A DNA stretch of 64,000 bases from the NCBI GenBank assembly GCA_033961575.1, contig CM066732.1, forward strand, positions 77,342,687 through 77,406,686, in the 5' to 3' direction. Shown piece after piece: positions 12,440-24,340 of this stretch. The DNA is from Aselliscus stoliczkanus. Lineage: Eukaryota > Chordata > Mammalia > Chiroptera > Hipposideridae. The notes beneath the pieces were generated by a model. The model searched no databases. It had not been told where the DNA came from and saw only the letters and a program-made list of their open reading frames with translations. Numbering within the stretch: position 1 is the first letter of the stretch; every line of letters begins with the position of its first letter. Made by a program: the position numbers and the translations under genes.

Positions 12440-12640
12440 AAAATAACTAATAAATGGGCACTTACTATGTTCCTAGTGCTGTACTAGTTCCCTGCTTTAT
12501 ATGGTTGCTCTCACTAAGCCTTGAAACAATGGTATGACTATATATCTACCCATGAGGGCAGATAGGTTTAACACCATCACGTTAATTGCCTAAAATCTTC
12601 CAGCTAGTTAACTTGCAAAGCCATTCCATTCTGACTGGGA
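12440..12640 (-). repeat. MIR SINE, antisense
   Basis: The order of motifs is that of an antisense MIR: 'gcacttactatgttcctagtgctgtac', then a loss-rich 'ctctcactaagccttgaaaca', then 'gcctaaaatcttccagctagttaac'. It is old and diverged. Confidence 0.65.
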
Positions 12641-14690
12641 CAACGAAACCTCATCAGCAAATTGAGATGACTTCTAAAGATCCCAGAATCTGATTCTGGG
12701 ACCTAGGATTCTGGAGGTAAATTTGAGAAGTCTTATTTTTAAAAATTTATGAGTTGGATTTTTTTTATAAATTTGGAAATGAAATAACATGGTTGCATTG
12801 TGTGGCCATCTGCCACTCTGCTAAGTATCTCTAGCGACAAAAATTGAGAATACTGGTAGTTTTGCTGTGGAGTTAATTGAAGCCTTCCTAAGAATAATTT
12901 TAATTCAGTGTTTTTGAGCCAAATTCTGCTTTATGATCCACATTTCACATAGTATTTCTGAAAAGCAGAGCAAGCCACGCGTCTGATTGGCATTTTCAAA
13001 TCTTTCTGATTAAAACATGATCCAGCTATTTTCTGCTATTATTTGTCTAGTGTTGATCCAAAGACCCATATAAGTAAAACTGGTTTTCCAAATGCAGTGT
13101 AGACATGACTTATGACTCTGAATAAAGGATTGGCCCATACAAATTTAGACCTTCTTTCTATCTTTATTGTTACACTGTCCTATCATTTAATTATAATTAT
13201 CTATGTTTCCTCTACCTTTAATTACATAATAAACACGGCTACATGCTCTTCAACACATTCATAAGGCTTAAAATGAGTTGGGTTACAAAGAACAAAAGCA
13301 TAATATATATGGCTTTAAATTTTTTTCCCAGCACTTTCTTCTATCCAAGGATCATATTTTATGATTTTTCCAGATAAATGCCTGTGGTTTTTTTTTAAAG
13401 TATTTCCTTAGACAGGTCTCACTTTTAGGTTAAGGTAGCAATTCCCTTCAGATAGAGTATAAAGCACACATTTCAGGGAGTTAATCAGATACTCTTTGTG
13501 TGTCTTAATTCAGCCATTGTCTCTGGAAAGCGTCAGTTGCTTTCGCTAAATTTCATTTTGACCATTTACAAAATGAGAGATAAAAGACTCACCAATATTC
13601 TGAATACATTACGTGAATTATGGAAAGACAACAATTTGGAGGGAAAATCCCTAAGCATCCATTATTATCATAACAAAAATAGCATTGCTATCTATTAGAA
13701 AGAGAGGAGAGGGGAGTGAACAAAAGTAATTATCCAAGCTGTAATTTGGCCCTGACAACACCACACCCCTCTTCAGACTAAGAAAAGGCTCTATAATGAT
13801 GAGCTCTAAAGGAACGTACCCCAAATGCAGTTTGGGAGGTTGTGTGCCAGAACGGCATTCTAAGACTACCTGCAGGGGCTGCAGCATCCCACATGCTGGA
13901 GGCACCACAGTTCCACACGTGTGTCATCTGGTGGGCCCAGGAAGGCATGCAGAGTGTGTGGCAATGAATTCTGCCATGAGCAAAATTAAAATACACAGTG
14001 TATTTTATGCGTGTTTCCTTCTTTCCTTTACTTGTTAATCAAATAGCATCCAATATGAGAAAGCGCCAAACAAAGAGGTAAGGATTCAACTCAGAGTATT
14101 TCTCTTGAAAGTACAACTATTCGATGGATTTTTCAAAAATGTAAAGAGTGGTGATCATTTTGCAGTGTATACTCGTACAAACAAATACCAAATTGTTATT
14201 GTCAGGCACTTTAAACTAATATAAGGTTTTACTTATAAATATACGTCAATAAAAATATAGAGTATAGAGGGATAAAAAAGCAAAAATAAAAGTCCGCAAG
14301 CCTCTAGTAGTTTCTGTCCCCCAAAGTGATCATTCTGAATGGTTTCTCGGGTATTTTTCCAAAAGATATATATACACTCAAGATTATATATATGTAAATG
14401 TTATCTTATTTACATGAATACAATCATCTTCTTGATACTGTTCTGAAACTTTTAAATACATACATGTCTTGGGTCTTCAGCACATATAGATCTTCCCCAG
14501 CCTGTTAAATACTACCCAACACTTCACTGGATGAATGAAGTAATTTATCCTGTTGCCTATAAAAACATGTTTATTTCCAATCTGATATTAAAACAGCACT
14601 GAAATAAACATTTCTATGCAGTTTCTTGATACATTTGCAGGAATTTGTCAGTAGAGGCACAACTGCAGGCTAAAAGAAAATGCACATTAA
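12641..14690. other. Unassigned DNA
   Basis: No gene is seen. A less AT-rich stretch at 13800-13990 carries overlapping short open frames on both strands (72 to 85 codons), none with recognisable motifs. It could be a decayed exon-like or conserved element, but I cannot support either. Confidence 0.35.
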
Positions 14691-14694
14691 AAAC

Positions 14695-14792
14695 ATTGAT
14701 CCACATTTTGCAATATATACAAATATTGAATCATTATGTTGTACACCTGAAACTAATATAATATGACAGGTCAATTATACCTCAATAAAAAA
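14695..14792 (+). mobile_element. 5'-truncated L1 3' end
   Basis: The text 'attgaatcattatgttgtacacctgaaactaatat ... caattatacctcaataaa' plus an A-tail is the characteristic end of an L1MA-type 3' UTR. Only about 100 bp is present, which is usual for 5'-truncated L1 insertions. Confidence 0.85.
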
Positions 14793-14799
14793 AGGTTTC

Positions 14800-16239
14800 T
14801 CTGCCTTAAAAAAAATAAGATGATCTAGGGTAGTATGAACTGGTAGCTCAAAGAAAGCCAATACAACATCTCCATTTGGGAGAAGAACATTTTTTGATTT
14901 GGTTATTTGAGAATGAAGAAAATAATACAGGTTCATGAGTGCACTTGTATTCTAGATAATAAAGAGATGTTCCACTTATATTGTTCTTTGCTTATCTTTG
15001 TGTTATAATAGAATTCCACACATTGAATTCAATAGTTTTTGAATCACGTGGAATTGAAACACTCCTCCAACTATTTTGATCTATAAAGTATGAGTGTTAG
15101 AAAGGCACAGGATATTTCAAAATGTTTTAAAACAATCATATATTACAGGATCCTGCTAGGTGCTTTTCCATAAAGTAACTAAAACATAATGTATGTAAAA
15201 ATATAATGCCTAGACACTCTTTTTCTTTTTTATTGCCTAGAAGTATTAAATTAGACCAATTGCCTGAGATAAGAAGTTGTGTTAGTGATCAGAAAAGTCA
15301 TTGCACTTAGTAAAGTTGCCTCCCTTTTGTGTTCTAAGGTATTTAAATTCTGAAGCTCCACAGGATAGCTCATTTCCACTCCACTCAGTGCTCCCTCCTG
15401 GGCCTGCTCAGTGTATAGTCCATGTAGCAAAGGCCACCATGGTACTTTCTGAACAGCCAATCAAGGTGACATATGTGCTATATCCCCAAGTGCTTAGCAC
15501 ACAATATGTGATTTTGTGAACCTTTCACCTATAAGTGTACAAACAACTCCTTGAAAATTAAAGTGGGAAATTCAAATACCTTTGTCCTTTTAAACAAGCA
15601 CATTCTGCCAAAAATATTCTCTTCTGTGAACTTTTGGCATCGACAGGGCAGAACGCAATATCCTTTGCATTCAGCAGCCAAAGACATAAAGCTAGATCCA
15701 AAAGAAAGAAGCCAGGTAAATTGTTTAGGCCCACAACCTAACATTCTCCTTGGCATAAAATGATTCATTCTTTAGCCTTCCAATAAATGTAGCCAGTTGG
15801 AAAGGCAATACATTCATTATTCTACAACACATTGCATAGCTCAGATAAACAACCTCCGATGCTTAGAAACCTATTTTCTCACTCTTTAATTTTTAAGGCC
15901 AGCCTAAAAAGGCTACTGAGGGACTATTTCTCTGAAGCCTTCTCTGAAAAATTATCACCAATTCTTCCTTAAACACAAATTAAACCAGAAATAAAAAAGG
16001 AAAAGTATCCCCAAATATCTGTCTCTATCTCTACTTTTCAATACTGTAAGATGAGTGTTTTCATCATAACTTACAGTAAGTCTAAAAAGACAGGCAGGAG
16101 TATTCAGTTGATACCTTCCTGAAGACCATTTGTTAATGACAGCATATGGCAGAAAGGTTTATTATGCTGTTTAAAAAAAAAAAAAAATCCCCAGAGATCA
16201 TTTTCCTCTATGACAGTACTGGGTTCTGAACAGAGCTGG
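14800..16239. other. Unassigned DNA
   Basis: No gene or recognisable repeat. Overlapping opposite-strand open frames at 15529-15768 (70 and 79 codons) have no recognisable domain. An A15 tract lies at about 16172-16186. Confidence 0.35.
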
Positions 16240-16620
16240 GAGTGCTACAGTGATTCAAGAGTCAATTAGTCCAACATGTACGAATGTCTTCTATACAATG
16301 AAACTGTGGTAGGTACTGGGGATGCAATGCCATGTGTGTAGAGCGTTTATAATCTGGTAAGGAGATATAAGATAATTACACAAGTAAATGTTACAACACA
16401 GAATTGGGAAGTGCTGTCAGAGAGTTACAAACCAATCACTGAAGATGAACATTTGTGTCTGCAAGTGATAGGGCTTCAATTCTCCTTAATGGTCCCTCTT
16501 TTCATTCAAGCATTCATTTATTCACTCAAAATATACTTACTACCCAGCTCAGTGCTAAGAAAAAGAAATACGGTGAGAAGCAGAAGAGACAGCAGGGTTG
16601 TCTTCCTGAAATCCTCCTTT
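16240..16620 (-). repeat. L2 LINE 3' fragments, antisense
   Basis: Two short pieces, about 16240-16420 and 16490-16620, resemble the antisense L2 3' end ('...tactggggatgcaatgcc...' and 'cattcaagcattcatttattcactc ... cagctcagtgctaag'). Confidence 0.6.
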
Positions 16621-16659
16621 CGCTGGAAGCGATAGCATTAATTACATAATAAAAGAAAC

Positions 16660-16780
16660 AATAAACATACTACTAATAATCATAACATTTATTCAGGGCT
16701 TACTACATGTCAGTGAATTAAATGCTTGACATGTATGATCTCCATAATCCTCACAGCAACATTACGATGCAGGAAAGCAC
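16660..16780 (-). repeat. MIR SINE fragment, antisense
   Basis: 'acatttattcagggcttactacatgtcagtgaattaaatgcttgacatgtatgatctccataatcctcacagcaac' reads as the antisense MIR core. Confidence 0.7.
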
Positions 16781-16794
16781 TGAATTGAGGCTGA

Positions 16795-17115
16795 TCTGGT
16801 CCCTGGCTTCAGACTATCTAGATTAGAATCCTGACAGCACCACTTGTTAGTTATGTAATCTTGGGCAAGTGAATTAACCTCTCCGAGTTTCAGCTTCCTT
16901 GTTTGTAAAATGGGACTAACACCGGGTTCTGACAAATGTAAGATGCCACTGATAATCAGACACATCCTAATTTCAAAGCTGTTGAGGAAAATATATCTTA
17001 GACCCTACTAAATAAGGTAACAATATAAAGTAACATCTATCACATATGGCTGTTATCGTGGTTAAAGAAAACTTCAAATGGAGCACCTAGAAGGGTGCCT
17101 GGCTATTATTCTTTT
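16795..17115 (+). repeat. MIR SINE, sense
   Basis: Sense MIR order: 'gacagcaccacttgttagttatgtaatcttgggcaag', then 'aacctctccgagtttcagcttccttgtttgtaaaatggg', and near 17041-17105 'gctgttatcgtggttaaag ... gggtgcctggctat'. About 100 bp between the core and the 3' part looks inserted or badly diverged. Confidence 0.75.
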
Positions 17116-17261
17116 AAGCATACCCATTTTTTCAAAAGGGAAACAAATGTACAACAAATTTAAGTGACATAAAAAAGTCCAGACCTATGAGAATTTGGAG
17201 CAGAATATTAATCTAGAGTAGGGTTCATAAAGTGCTACTCGAGTTCAGTGATATTCAAATT

Positions 17262-18190
17262 TCACACTGAAGAAGGACCAAGAGAAATGAACAAGCTAGA
17301 AGCGGTGAGAATAATGTTCCAGGCAGGGGAGTGGGTATGTGCACCAGAGGCAGAAGAGCAAAGCATGTGCAAAGATGAGAAAGAAGCCAACACAGCTAGA
17401 GACCAGAGAGCAAGCTGAGCGCAACAGGAATGGGCGCTGGAGAACTGGCCATGGGCCAGACCCTGCAGGGCCATCCAGGCCACCCTAAGGAAGTGCTGCC
17501 TTTATCCTAACAGCTGTGAGAAGCCCAGAAAAGGACTAGAGCTGGGCTTGCATTGTTTAAAGACTAGGTGGAAGAAGACCAGATCAAAGGCTGCTGTGAT
17601 AATCCAGGAATAAGATGATGCTGGCTTGGATGGCAGCAGGGGTTCTCAACCCCAGAATGATTGACATTTTGGACTGGCTAATCTTTGTTGAGGGGGCTTT
17701 CCTGTGCATTGTAGCAACATCCCTGGTTTCTACCCCCGGATATCTGTAGCAATCCTCAAGTTGTGACAACTAAATACGTCTCCAGAAATCACTAAATATT
17801 CCCTTGGGGACAAAATTGTGCCTAGATGAGAACCACTAGACTAGAGTGATCTCGAGGGAATTAGGAAGAGGTAGATTCTAGAAAAAAATAAATCAACAGG
17901 GCTTTTTGATGAGTGTAGATGAAGGAGAGGCCAGTGGCAAGGGCATATTCCTAGCCAGCATTTCTGATTATGTACCTCAATAGTTGGTGACACAAACCGG
18001 ATCAGATTTAAGAGACAAATCATGAGTTCAGTCTGAGATTTACAGAATTTTACCTATCCCCATGACATTGAAGTGGTCCTGATGTCACATATGCACTTTG
18101 ATATTCTGAATAAAGCTCAGAAAGGAAGTCTGGTGAGAGGGCAAAATATTTGAGAGTCATGAGAATAAAGACTGTAATTAAAGATATCGA
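17262..18190 (-). repeat. L2 LINE, antisense, interrupted
   Basis: The phrases 'gttccaggcaggggag', 'gccatgggccagaccctgcagggccatccaggcc', 'aaggctgctgtgataatccaggaataagatgatgctggcttgga' match the antisense L2 body. The collinear sequence resumes after 17842 ('gaattaggaagaggtagattctag ... atcatgagttcagtctgag'). The interruption at 17638-17840 is a MER20-like element. Confidence 0.65.
17638..17840 (-). mobile_element. MER20-like hAT relic inside L2
   Basis: It has terminal inverted ends 'ggggttctcaacc' and 'gatgagaaccacta', and a body with 'attgacattttggactgg', 'cctgtgcattgtagcaacatccctgg' and 'gttgtgacaactaaatacgtctccag'. The length of about 200 bp fits the non-autonomous MER20 family. It lies within an L2 that continues on both sides. 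Confidence 0.8.
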
Positions 18191-19690
18191 TGCAAAAATG
18201 TTTCACTTAAAAAAAAACACAACACAAAAAAAACACCCATTTACATTCTATTAGTTCATTGCTGGAGACCAGAATATCTCTACAATAAAATCATCAAGAC
18301 CCTTCAATGCTGTGAGATAATGTCTTACAAAAATTGTTTCAGTATTTTCAGCCCAACAGATCCCCCAGAACTGTCACAACCAGGATGTACTTATACTGGA
18401 GAGAGAGTTAAGCAAAATGGAGCTTAAAAGTATGCATGGTTCACCTCAATCAAGGATGCTTTTTTAGAGGCTTAATTTGCAAAGCAAAATTGAAAATAAA
18501 GATCAAGAGTAACTTTTTTTTTTGGTCTCTACTTGTCTTTTTGTAGAAATCAGTGATCTCCCACCCCAGCATCTTGAATTATATTCTGATTGCAGCTACC
18601 TTGACTGAAACCCAAGCATTCCTCATCAGTGCTCAGATTCACTTGATTTCTTCCCTAGTGGGGTATGATAAACAGAAGAAAGTTCAATCCTTAATCACTT
18701 CAGATCTCTAGAATTTTTGAAGACAGAGTCCATGACCTTGGGGATTGCTAGCTGGAAGGGAAAAAAAAAAAACCAAAAAAAAAAACCTCTAGTTCAGTTC
18801 TATTATTTAGCTCCCAAGCCTTAACCTTGACTCACAATGTCAACTCACTAACAAAGAAACCCAAAAGAACATCTGCTGATCCTGAGTGGCGCTCTTCCCA
18901 ACTTTTTCCTTGGCCAGCATGATAGCACAGTCCAACAAGAACCTTATATGAGAAGGGATGTGTGGGTGTGTGTGTGTGTGTGGGGGGGGTGCCTGTGACT
19001 TCTCAAAAATTCTCCGGTCATTCAAGAATACATTTGCTATTTTTTTTGTGTGTGTGGGGGCAATATTATTTTACACAAGAATCCTTACCACTTTTCCTTT
19101 ATAATATCTAGGAAGAATGCCAGATTAGCTCCAAGCTGAATATAAATAAAGGGAGAAAATGATGCCCAATTGGATCCAGTTTGAAAAGCATGATTCATTT
19201 TCTCATTATGTGGGTAAGTGTACCTTGCAAAAATTTGAACTACTGAAGACTTTAAAGCTACAGTCATTTTTCATTATCTGCACATTAACACGTATAACAC
19301 AAAATAGTACCTGAGTATCTATGTGAGACCTTCACTGAAGTCACAACCAACCTCAACTCAGGGAGAGGGCAGCAGAGAACTCTTACCAGCAAGGGATCAG
19401 AAAAGGTGTGATCATAAACTCTGGGGAGTGAGCCGGTTCTTACATTTATCGCTTGAGATTTTAGAATGTATTGTTGTTTCCAGTTCTTCTCCTATACTTT
19501 TAGTACTCATAATAAGAATTCTGAAAAGGCTAACAAGATAATCTTAACTAAAAATTCCAAATACAAACCTTTTGTGGAAAATAGGTAGGGAAGATCACCC
19601 TAGGGTGTACTTCCACTTCATTCATGGATTCAAATAGTTCTTGAAAAACAACTATATGACAGTCACAAAGCATTTGAGGAAGACTAAGAC
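18191..19690. other. Unassigned DNA with simple repeats
   Basis: No gene. It holds A-rich tracts at 18209-18236 and 18761-18786, and a (TG)n plus G-tract at 18958-18990 (a run of eight or more G). Confidence 0.45.
18958..18990. repeat. (TG)n and poly(G) simple repeat
   Basis: A TG-dinucleotide run is followed directly by a G-tract of nine. Confidence 0.9.
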
Positions 19691-19699
19691 ATGATCAAA

Positions 19700-20620
19700 A
19701 ATGCAACCATCCATTAAAAGGTGAACAAGTAAAATTGTCTTTATGTCTCAGACTGCCTACTAGCTGGCTCTGTTTTCACATCACACTGGAACCTCAAACA
19801 CAAAGCTGAGATCTTCATCTTCCCATGCTAGCTTGTGTCTCCCCAATGATGTCTATTCTTGTTAAATGGCACCACCCACTGTCCACATCAAAACACTGGG
19901 CAGCATCTTGTATTTCTTCCTATGCTAACTTCCTCAGATATCTAGTCACTTAAAAATTCTCTGAAGCCTCCTAAGAATTCCAATAATCTATTTCTATCCA
20001 CGTGAGCTTTCACCTACTCTAAGCCATCATCATCCTTCCTGAACTACTGCAATCATCTCCTGTTTCCTTTTTGGCCTCATTTCATTGGCTTGCCTCCAAT
20101 CTTTTCTTGTTACTATAATCAGATCTTTCTACAGGACAATCTGTTCAGATCTGTTCTACTCAAACTTACATGGCTTCCCACTGCCTTTAGCAGAAGCTCC
20201 AAACTCATCGACATGTTTTTAAAGGGCTTGGAAGAACCAGCTCCTGTTCTCTTCTCCATGCCACACCCTGAGTTTATGCTCCAGCCATAAGAAGGCCGGT
20301 CAGCTCCTCTGTCACTATCCCCTCAAGGGCCTCCCCTGTCTGGAACCAGTCCCCTTCACCATTTCTCCCTTTCTAAAGACGAGCTACTCATGCTTCAAAT
20401 CTCTCCTCAGCAGTCACCTCCCTCTGGAAGTCTGAATTGAGCATCTTTCTAACATACTCTGTGGCACCCTATTCTTTCCAATTAGAGTACTAATCACACT
20501 ACCTTCAAATTGCTTGTTTTACTATGTTCCTGACTAGAGTACAAGTTTCCAGAGGCAGCAACCACAGTTCAGGGTGCTAGCGGCCAATCCATCTCAGAGC
20601 AGATTAAGAAAGGCTCATTG
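19700..20620 (+). repeat. L2 LINE, sense, about 0.9 kb
   Basis: The L2 sense order can be followed: 'catcatcatccttcctgaactactgcaatcatctcc', 'cttccactgcctttagcagaagctcc'-like text at about 20170, 'gctactcatgcttcaaatctctcctcagcagtcacctcc' at about 20385, and 'gtactaatcacactacc' at about 20487. The reading frame is broken many times. It is an ancient copy. Confidence 0.7.
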
Positions 20621-20639
20621 GATACATAGTCCCTCGGAC

Positions 20640-21235
20640 AAGTCATTAAAAATGAGAGTTTTCAGGGATAATGGCAGTAATACGTTGGATGTATTGGAAC
20701 AAAAGGAGCATGAGGAGGAATATGAGAAGTCGTAAAGCAGTATGGCAGCCTATGGAACACATACATATGGCTTGAAGCTGGGAGGAGTGGAGGGAGACCA
20801 ACTACGAGGCTGAGAGGTTAGCAAGGGTCAGACCATGGAGTTCCTTAGAGCTCATCCAAGGCACTCAACCTTTATATTTAGACAATGGTCAGTTATTAAA
20901 GGATCATAAGCAATGGAGAGCCATGATGTCAGTGCACATTAGGAAGATCTTTCTGAATTCAAGAAAAGTACAATTACAGGATTACCAGGGGAGGGGAGGG
21001 AATGCTCAGGACACCATGCAGCTCTGGCCCAGGACATCATGTGGGCTTGCACTCGGCAGAAACAGATGTCATGGAGAAGAGCAAGTGGTCAGGAGAGCCT
21101 TTGATTTCAGTCTTGAGCTTAGCTGAGCTGGCCCACAGAGAGCATCGAGTGAGACAGGAAAAGTCCAAGAGTCAACTTCTGAAGTACATCAAAAGACAAA
21201 CGGGTAGTAGGAAAAAATAAACCATGAAGGCAACT
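20640..21235 (-). repeat. L2 LINE, antisense
   Basis: 'ggtcagaccatggagttccttagagctcatccaagg', then 'tattaaaggatcataagcaatggagagccatgatgtcag', then 'gggaccatgcagctctgg'-like text resemble the antisense L2 body. The neighbour at 19.7-20.6 kb is a sense L2, so the two form a tail-to-tail pair of old copies. Confidence 0.5.
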
Positions 21236-22154
21236 TGAAGGTATAAGGATACTCAGAAAAATGAGTTACTAAAGTCACTAAAGAGCTATTTTCTGGGAGA
21301 AGGAAGTTATCCACAAAGTCAAAAGATGATGAGTGAAAGTGACCAATGGATCTTGACATGTAAGTGGTCACTGGCAGAAGAATTTCCCTTAAGGAACAGG
21401 ATAGGAGACAGCAGGAACAAAGGCTCAGATTTCTATAGAAAAGTGGAAGTTTTCAACATATATTGTTGGAACAACAGCTAGAAGGGGATATAGGGTGAAG
21501 AAGGGCTATTTTCATGCTGGGAAGGTTGGAGCCAGCTGCCACGTTGGTGTGAAAGAGAAAGAAATTATAAATGACCACTGGAAAGGACCAAATCCCCATC
21601 CATGTGGACAATCACAAATTTACAAGTTGAATATAAGGAGTTTGGAACCTAGAATAAAAAAAAACAAAACTAAACTAAAAAAACATTCGAAATTACAGCC
21701 TTAATATAATCAAATTTAGGGGCAAGAAAAATTAAATATGATTAGAATTATAAAATTATACTGATAGAGAAGGTAATTATTATCTAGTAATACAACTATA
21801 TGCTTATGCATTTTATTGCTGCATTTGTCTTATTTGTTACACTCTTTAGCTCAGTTTCTAGGAAAATTGAAATGATGCAGTTTATTTAAACTACCTATAA
21901 AATAAATTATGCTATGAGATATTGCTTAATTTGATGTAACTAAAGAAATAGCATGAAACACAAAGACAGCAGGGAGGTAACCTAGAGAAAGGTGTTGAAA
22001 ATGTCAATGTACTCACATATTAGCTACTAAGAAAAGATGGCCAGGAAAAATATAAAATGTTATTTTCAAAAACTAAAACTACAACCCTTTCAGTTAGTAA
22101 ATTCGAAATCGAAACCTAGCACACACAACTGTAATATTCTGAAAGGATCAATGT
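21236..22154. other. Unassigned DNA
   Basis: No gene or recognisable repeat. It is AT-rich with A-tracts near 21657-21682. Confidence 0.4.
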
Positions 22155-22345
22155 GATTTATTCATTCAAATGATTTTTCACTCATCAATCATTTACTGAT
22201 TACCTACTGCATGCTCTATATACATCCCTATGGGGGAGGAGGGGTGTATTTCAAAAGAAAGTTCTTACAGTTAAATAATGTACTTCATTAGTAGGAGAAA
22301 AACCATACACATATGTGGTAGCCAGAGCTACAGAGAAACAAAGAG
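22155..22345 (-). repeat. L2 LINE 3' fragment, antisense
   Basis: 'tattcattcaaatgatttttcactcatcaatcatttactgattacctactgcatgctc' is the degraded antisense L2 3' end. The remaining similarity fades by about 22345. Confidence 0.5.
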
Positions 22346-22879
22346 ACAAGTGAAGAGCAGTGTATATTTAGTTTGTCTGCATGTACGTTAAAGAGGTAAG
22401 AAATAGAGGTTTCAGGTAGAAAAGAATTTCTAGAAGGTTGTTTGCTTGCCATTTACATGCAATACAATCTGGGTGACAGAAAGTATAAGGGGCATATTGG
22501 TAAGGAGAAGGCCTACAGACAGATAAGTGTAAGCCCAGTCAACAGACTTCATTTTTGTCACTTGAATCACTAATCACATTTTACAGCAGCCATTTAATAT
22601 TAAATTTTTCTTCACTGATATTAAATTAAAATGTTAACAAGTTACCCATTAGGCAACATAAAAGCATTATTGAGCATAACTTCCCAAAGTACTGAATGTT
22701 GAAAAGATAAAATTTGAAATTATAGTAACAATTTCTTCAAGTTACACTACAGAAATATGAAATCACGGCAGAATTCTTGTTTCTGAATTAAAAGATAGTG
22801 AATTTTAAGATGGGAAGGACTTTGTGTCCCATTATCTCACTATCCAAGATTCAGCTATTTCTTTTCCCTGTTTTTTGCC

Positions 22880-24120
22880 TGTTCTCTGTATCTGAACCTA
22901 TACAGCCTGAATATCTGACATCACTTTTTTCTTTTAGTGCCCAATTCTTATTATGAATGACTTCAATATTCATCTAACTCTGTAAATATCATCTTCCTCT
23001 ACCAACCACCCCTTCCTTTTTTGCTTCCGTAATTATACACAACTGCACCATACTTCCATGACACATCTACACAATCATCGTAATGACCTTGTCATCTTGG
23101 AGTCCAGAATTACAGATTTATCTACTTTGGTCCCCCAACTGTCCAATGTGAAACTCAACTCCTCCAAAACTATTTTCCTCTTTCATAATAACATAATGCC
23201 ACGTTGAGGTCAACTCACCTGTAACATCAAAGAATCCTTTACCAGGGAGTGTACTAGTGACTCTTGATGACATTAAAGTGGTGGCAAAATACAAGGGACA
23301 TGCAGGGCCGACTGAGTGGTGCGGTGGTTAAGCGCTGGCTTGGGAAGCCAGTGGCCCTGGTTCGGTCCCATGTATGAGGGCCTGTGACACTGCCCTCAAA
23401 AGAAATAAAATAAAATAAAATAAATAAATAAAATACAAGGGACATGCAAAAACATTCCTGTATTTCAGGAATGAAACTTCCTGGCCTCAATGCTAGTGCC
23501 ATGTGCTCATACCTGCATCCCCAGCCTGTGTGCACCACCAAGTTCAATGAAAGACTTCACTCACCTCTATTTAGAAGTTAAAACATGGAAGATCATTAGC
23601 TACACTAACAACATGTGCACTCTTATAAACTACAAGGATTAACTACAAAAATTAACTGCATTGTTAAGGAAGATAATGCAAATCTCAGGTAAAATGGTGC
23701 TTTCCCTTTTCTCTTAACAGAATTGACACCTGTCAGTCCTACACAGGAACTCACAAATCAGCCGCATCTGAGAGGACTGTATATTTTAATCAAGTTGTCA
23801 CAAGGTTAAAAAAAAAAAAAATGAAAAGTATCCAAAGCCATCAAGAATTTTCTCTTACTCCAAATCATTCCAATTCGGGACTAAAGATTCTTCACAGGTT
23901 TACCTACCGACCTTTGCTCTGACCATTTCTTAAAATACACAGGTTTTGAGTTTTCTTTTAGCTACCATCTTCATTCTAACTAATACATTCCCATCAAATA
24001 TTCTGCCACTGTCTTCTCTATGACTTTCCTTCACTTCCTGTATTCTGGCTTCCAGTATCTCTGCCTACTTAAAGGTAACTTTTCAGGTAACCAGGAAATG
24101 ACATGAAATCAAATCTAGGA
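22880..24120 (+). repeat. Probable L2 LINE body, interrupted by SINE
   Basis: 'cccaattcttattatgaatgacttcaatattcatctaac' and 'gaccttgtcatcttggagtccagaattac' resemble the L2 endonuclease-region text in sense orientation. It is weakly conserved and split at 23305-23429 by a young SINE. The right boundary is uncertain. Confidence 0.4.
23305..23429 (+). mobile_element. tRNA-derived SINE, short form, with target duplication
   Basis: The element begins gggccgactgagtggtgcgg, has an A-box-like ggttaagcgctggc and a B-box-like ggttcggtccca, and ends 'cactgccctcaaaa' with an (AAAAT)n tail. A perfect 19-bp direct repeat, aaaatacaagggacatgca, flanks it at 23286-23304 and 23430-23448. This shows a LINE-mediated insertion recent enough to keep its duplication intact. 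Confidence 0.97.
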
Positions 24121-24162
24121 AAACATATACTACACCATTTTCTCTTCAGCTTCACTCCCACT

Positions 24163-24340
24163 TTTTTTTCAATGAAAGCTTATTGGGGTGACAATGGTTA
24201 GTAAAGTTACATAGGTTTCAGGTGTACAATTCTGTAATACATCACCCATATATCACATTGTGTGTTCAGCACCCAGAGTCAGTTCTCCTTCCCTCACCAT
24301 ATATTGGACCACCTTTACCCTGACCTACTACCCCCTTCCT
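24163..24340 (-). mobile_element. L1 3' UTR, antisense, truncated
   Basis: A T-tract is followed by 'attggggtgacaatggttagtaaagttacataggtttcaggtgtacaattctgtaatacatcaccc' and 'cagagtcagttctcctt'. Read in reverse, this is a typical laurasiatherian L1 3' end with 'gtcaccccaataa'. The element stops near 24340. Confidence 0.9.

Noticed and set aside
23305..23429. tRNA gene suggested by the A-box and B-box
   Set aside because: No anticodon arm or acceptor stem of a functional tRNA can be drawn. The sequence is the tRNA-derived head of a SINE with poly(A) and target duplication.
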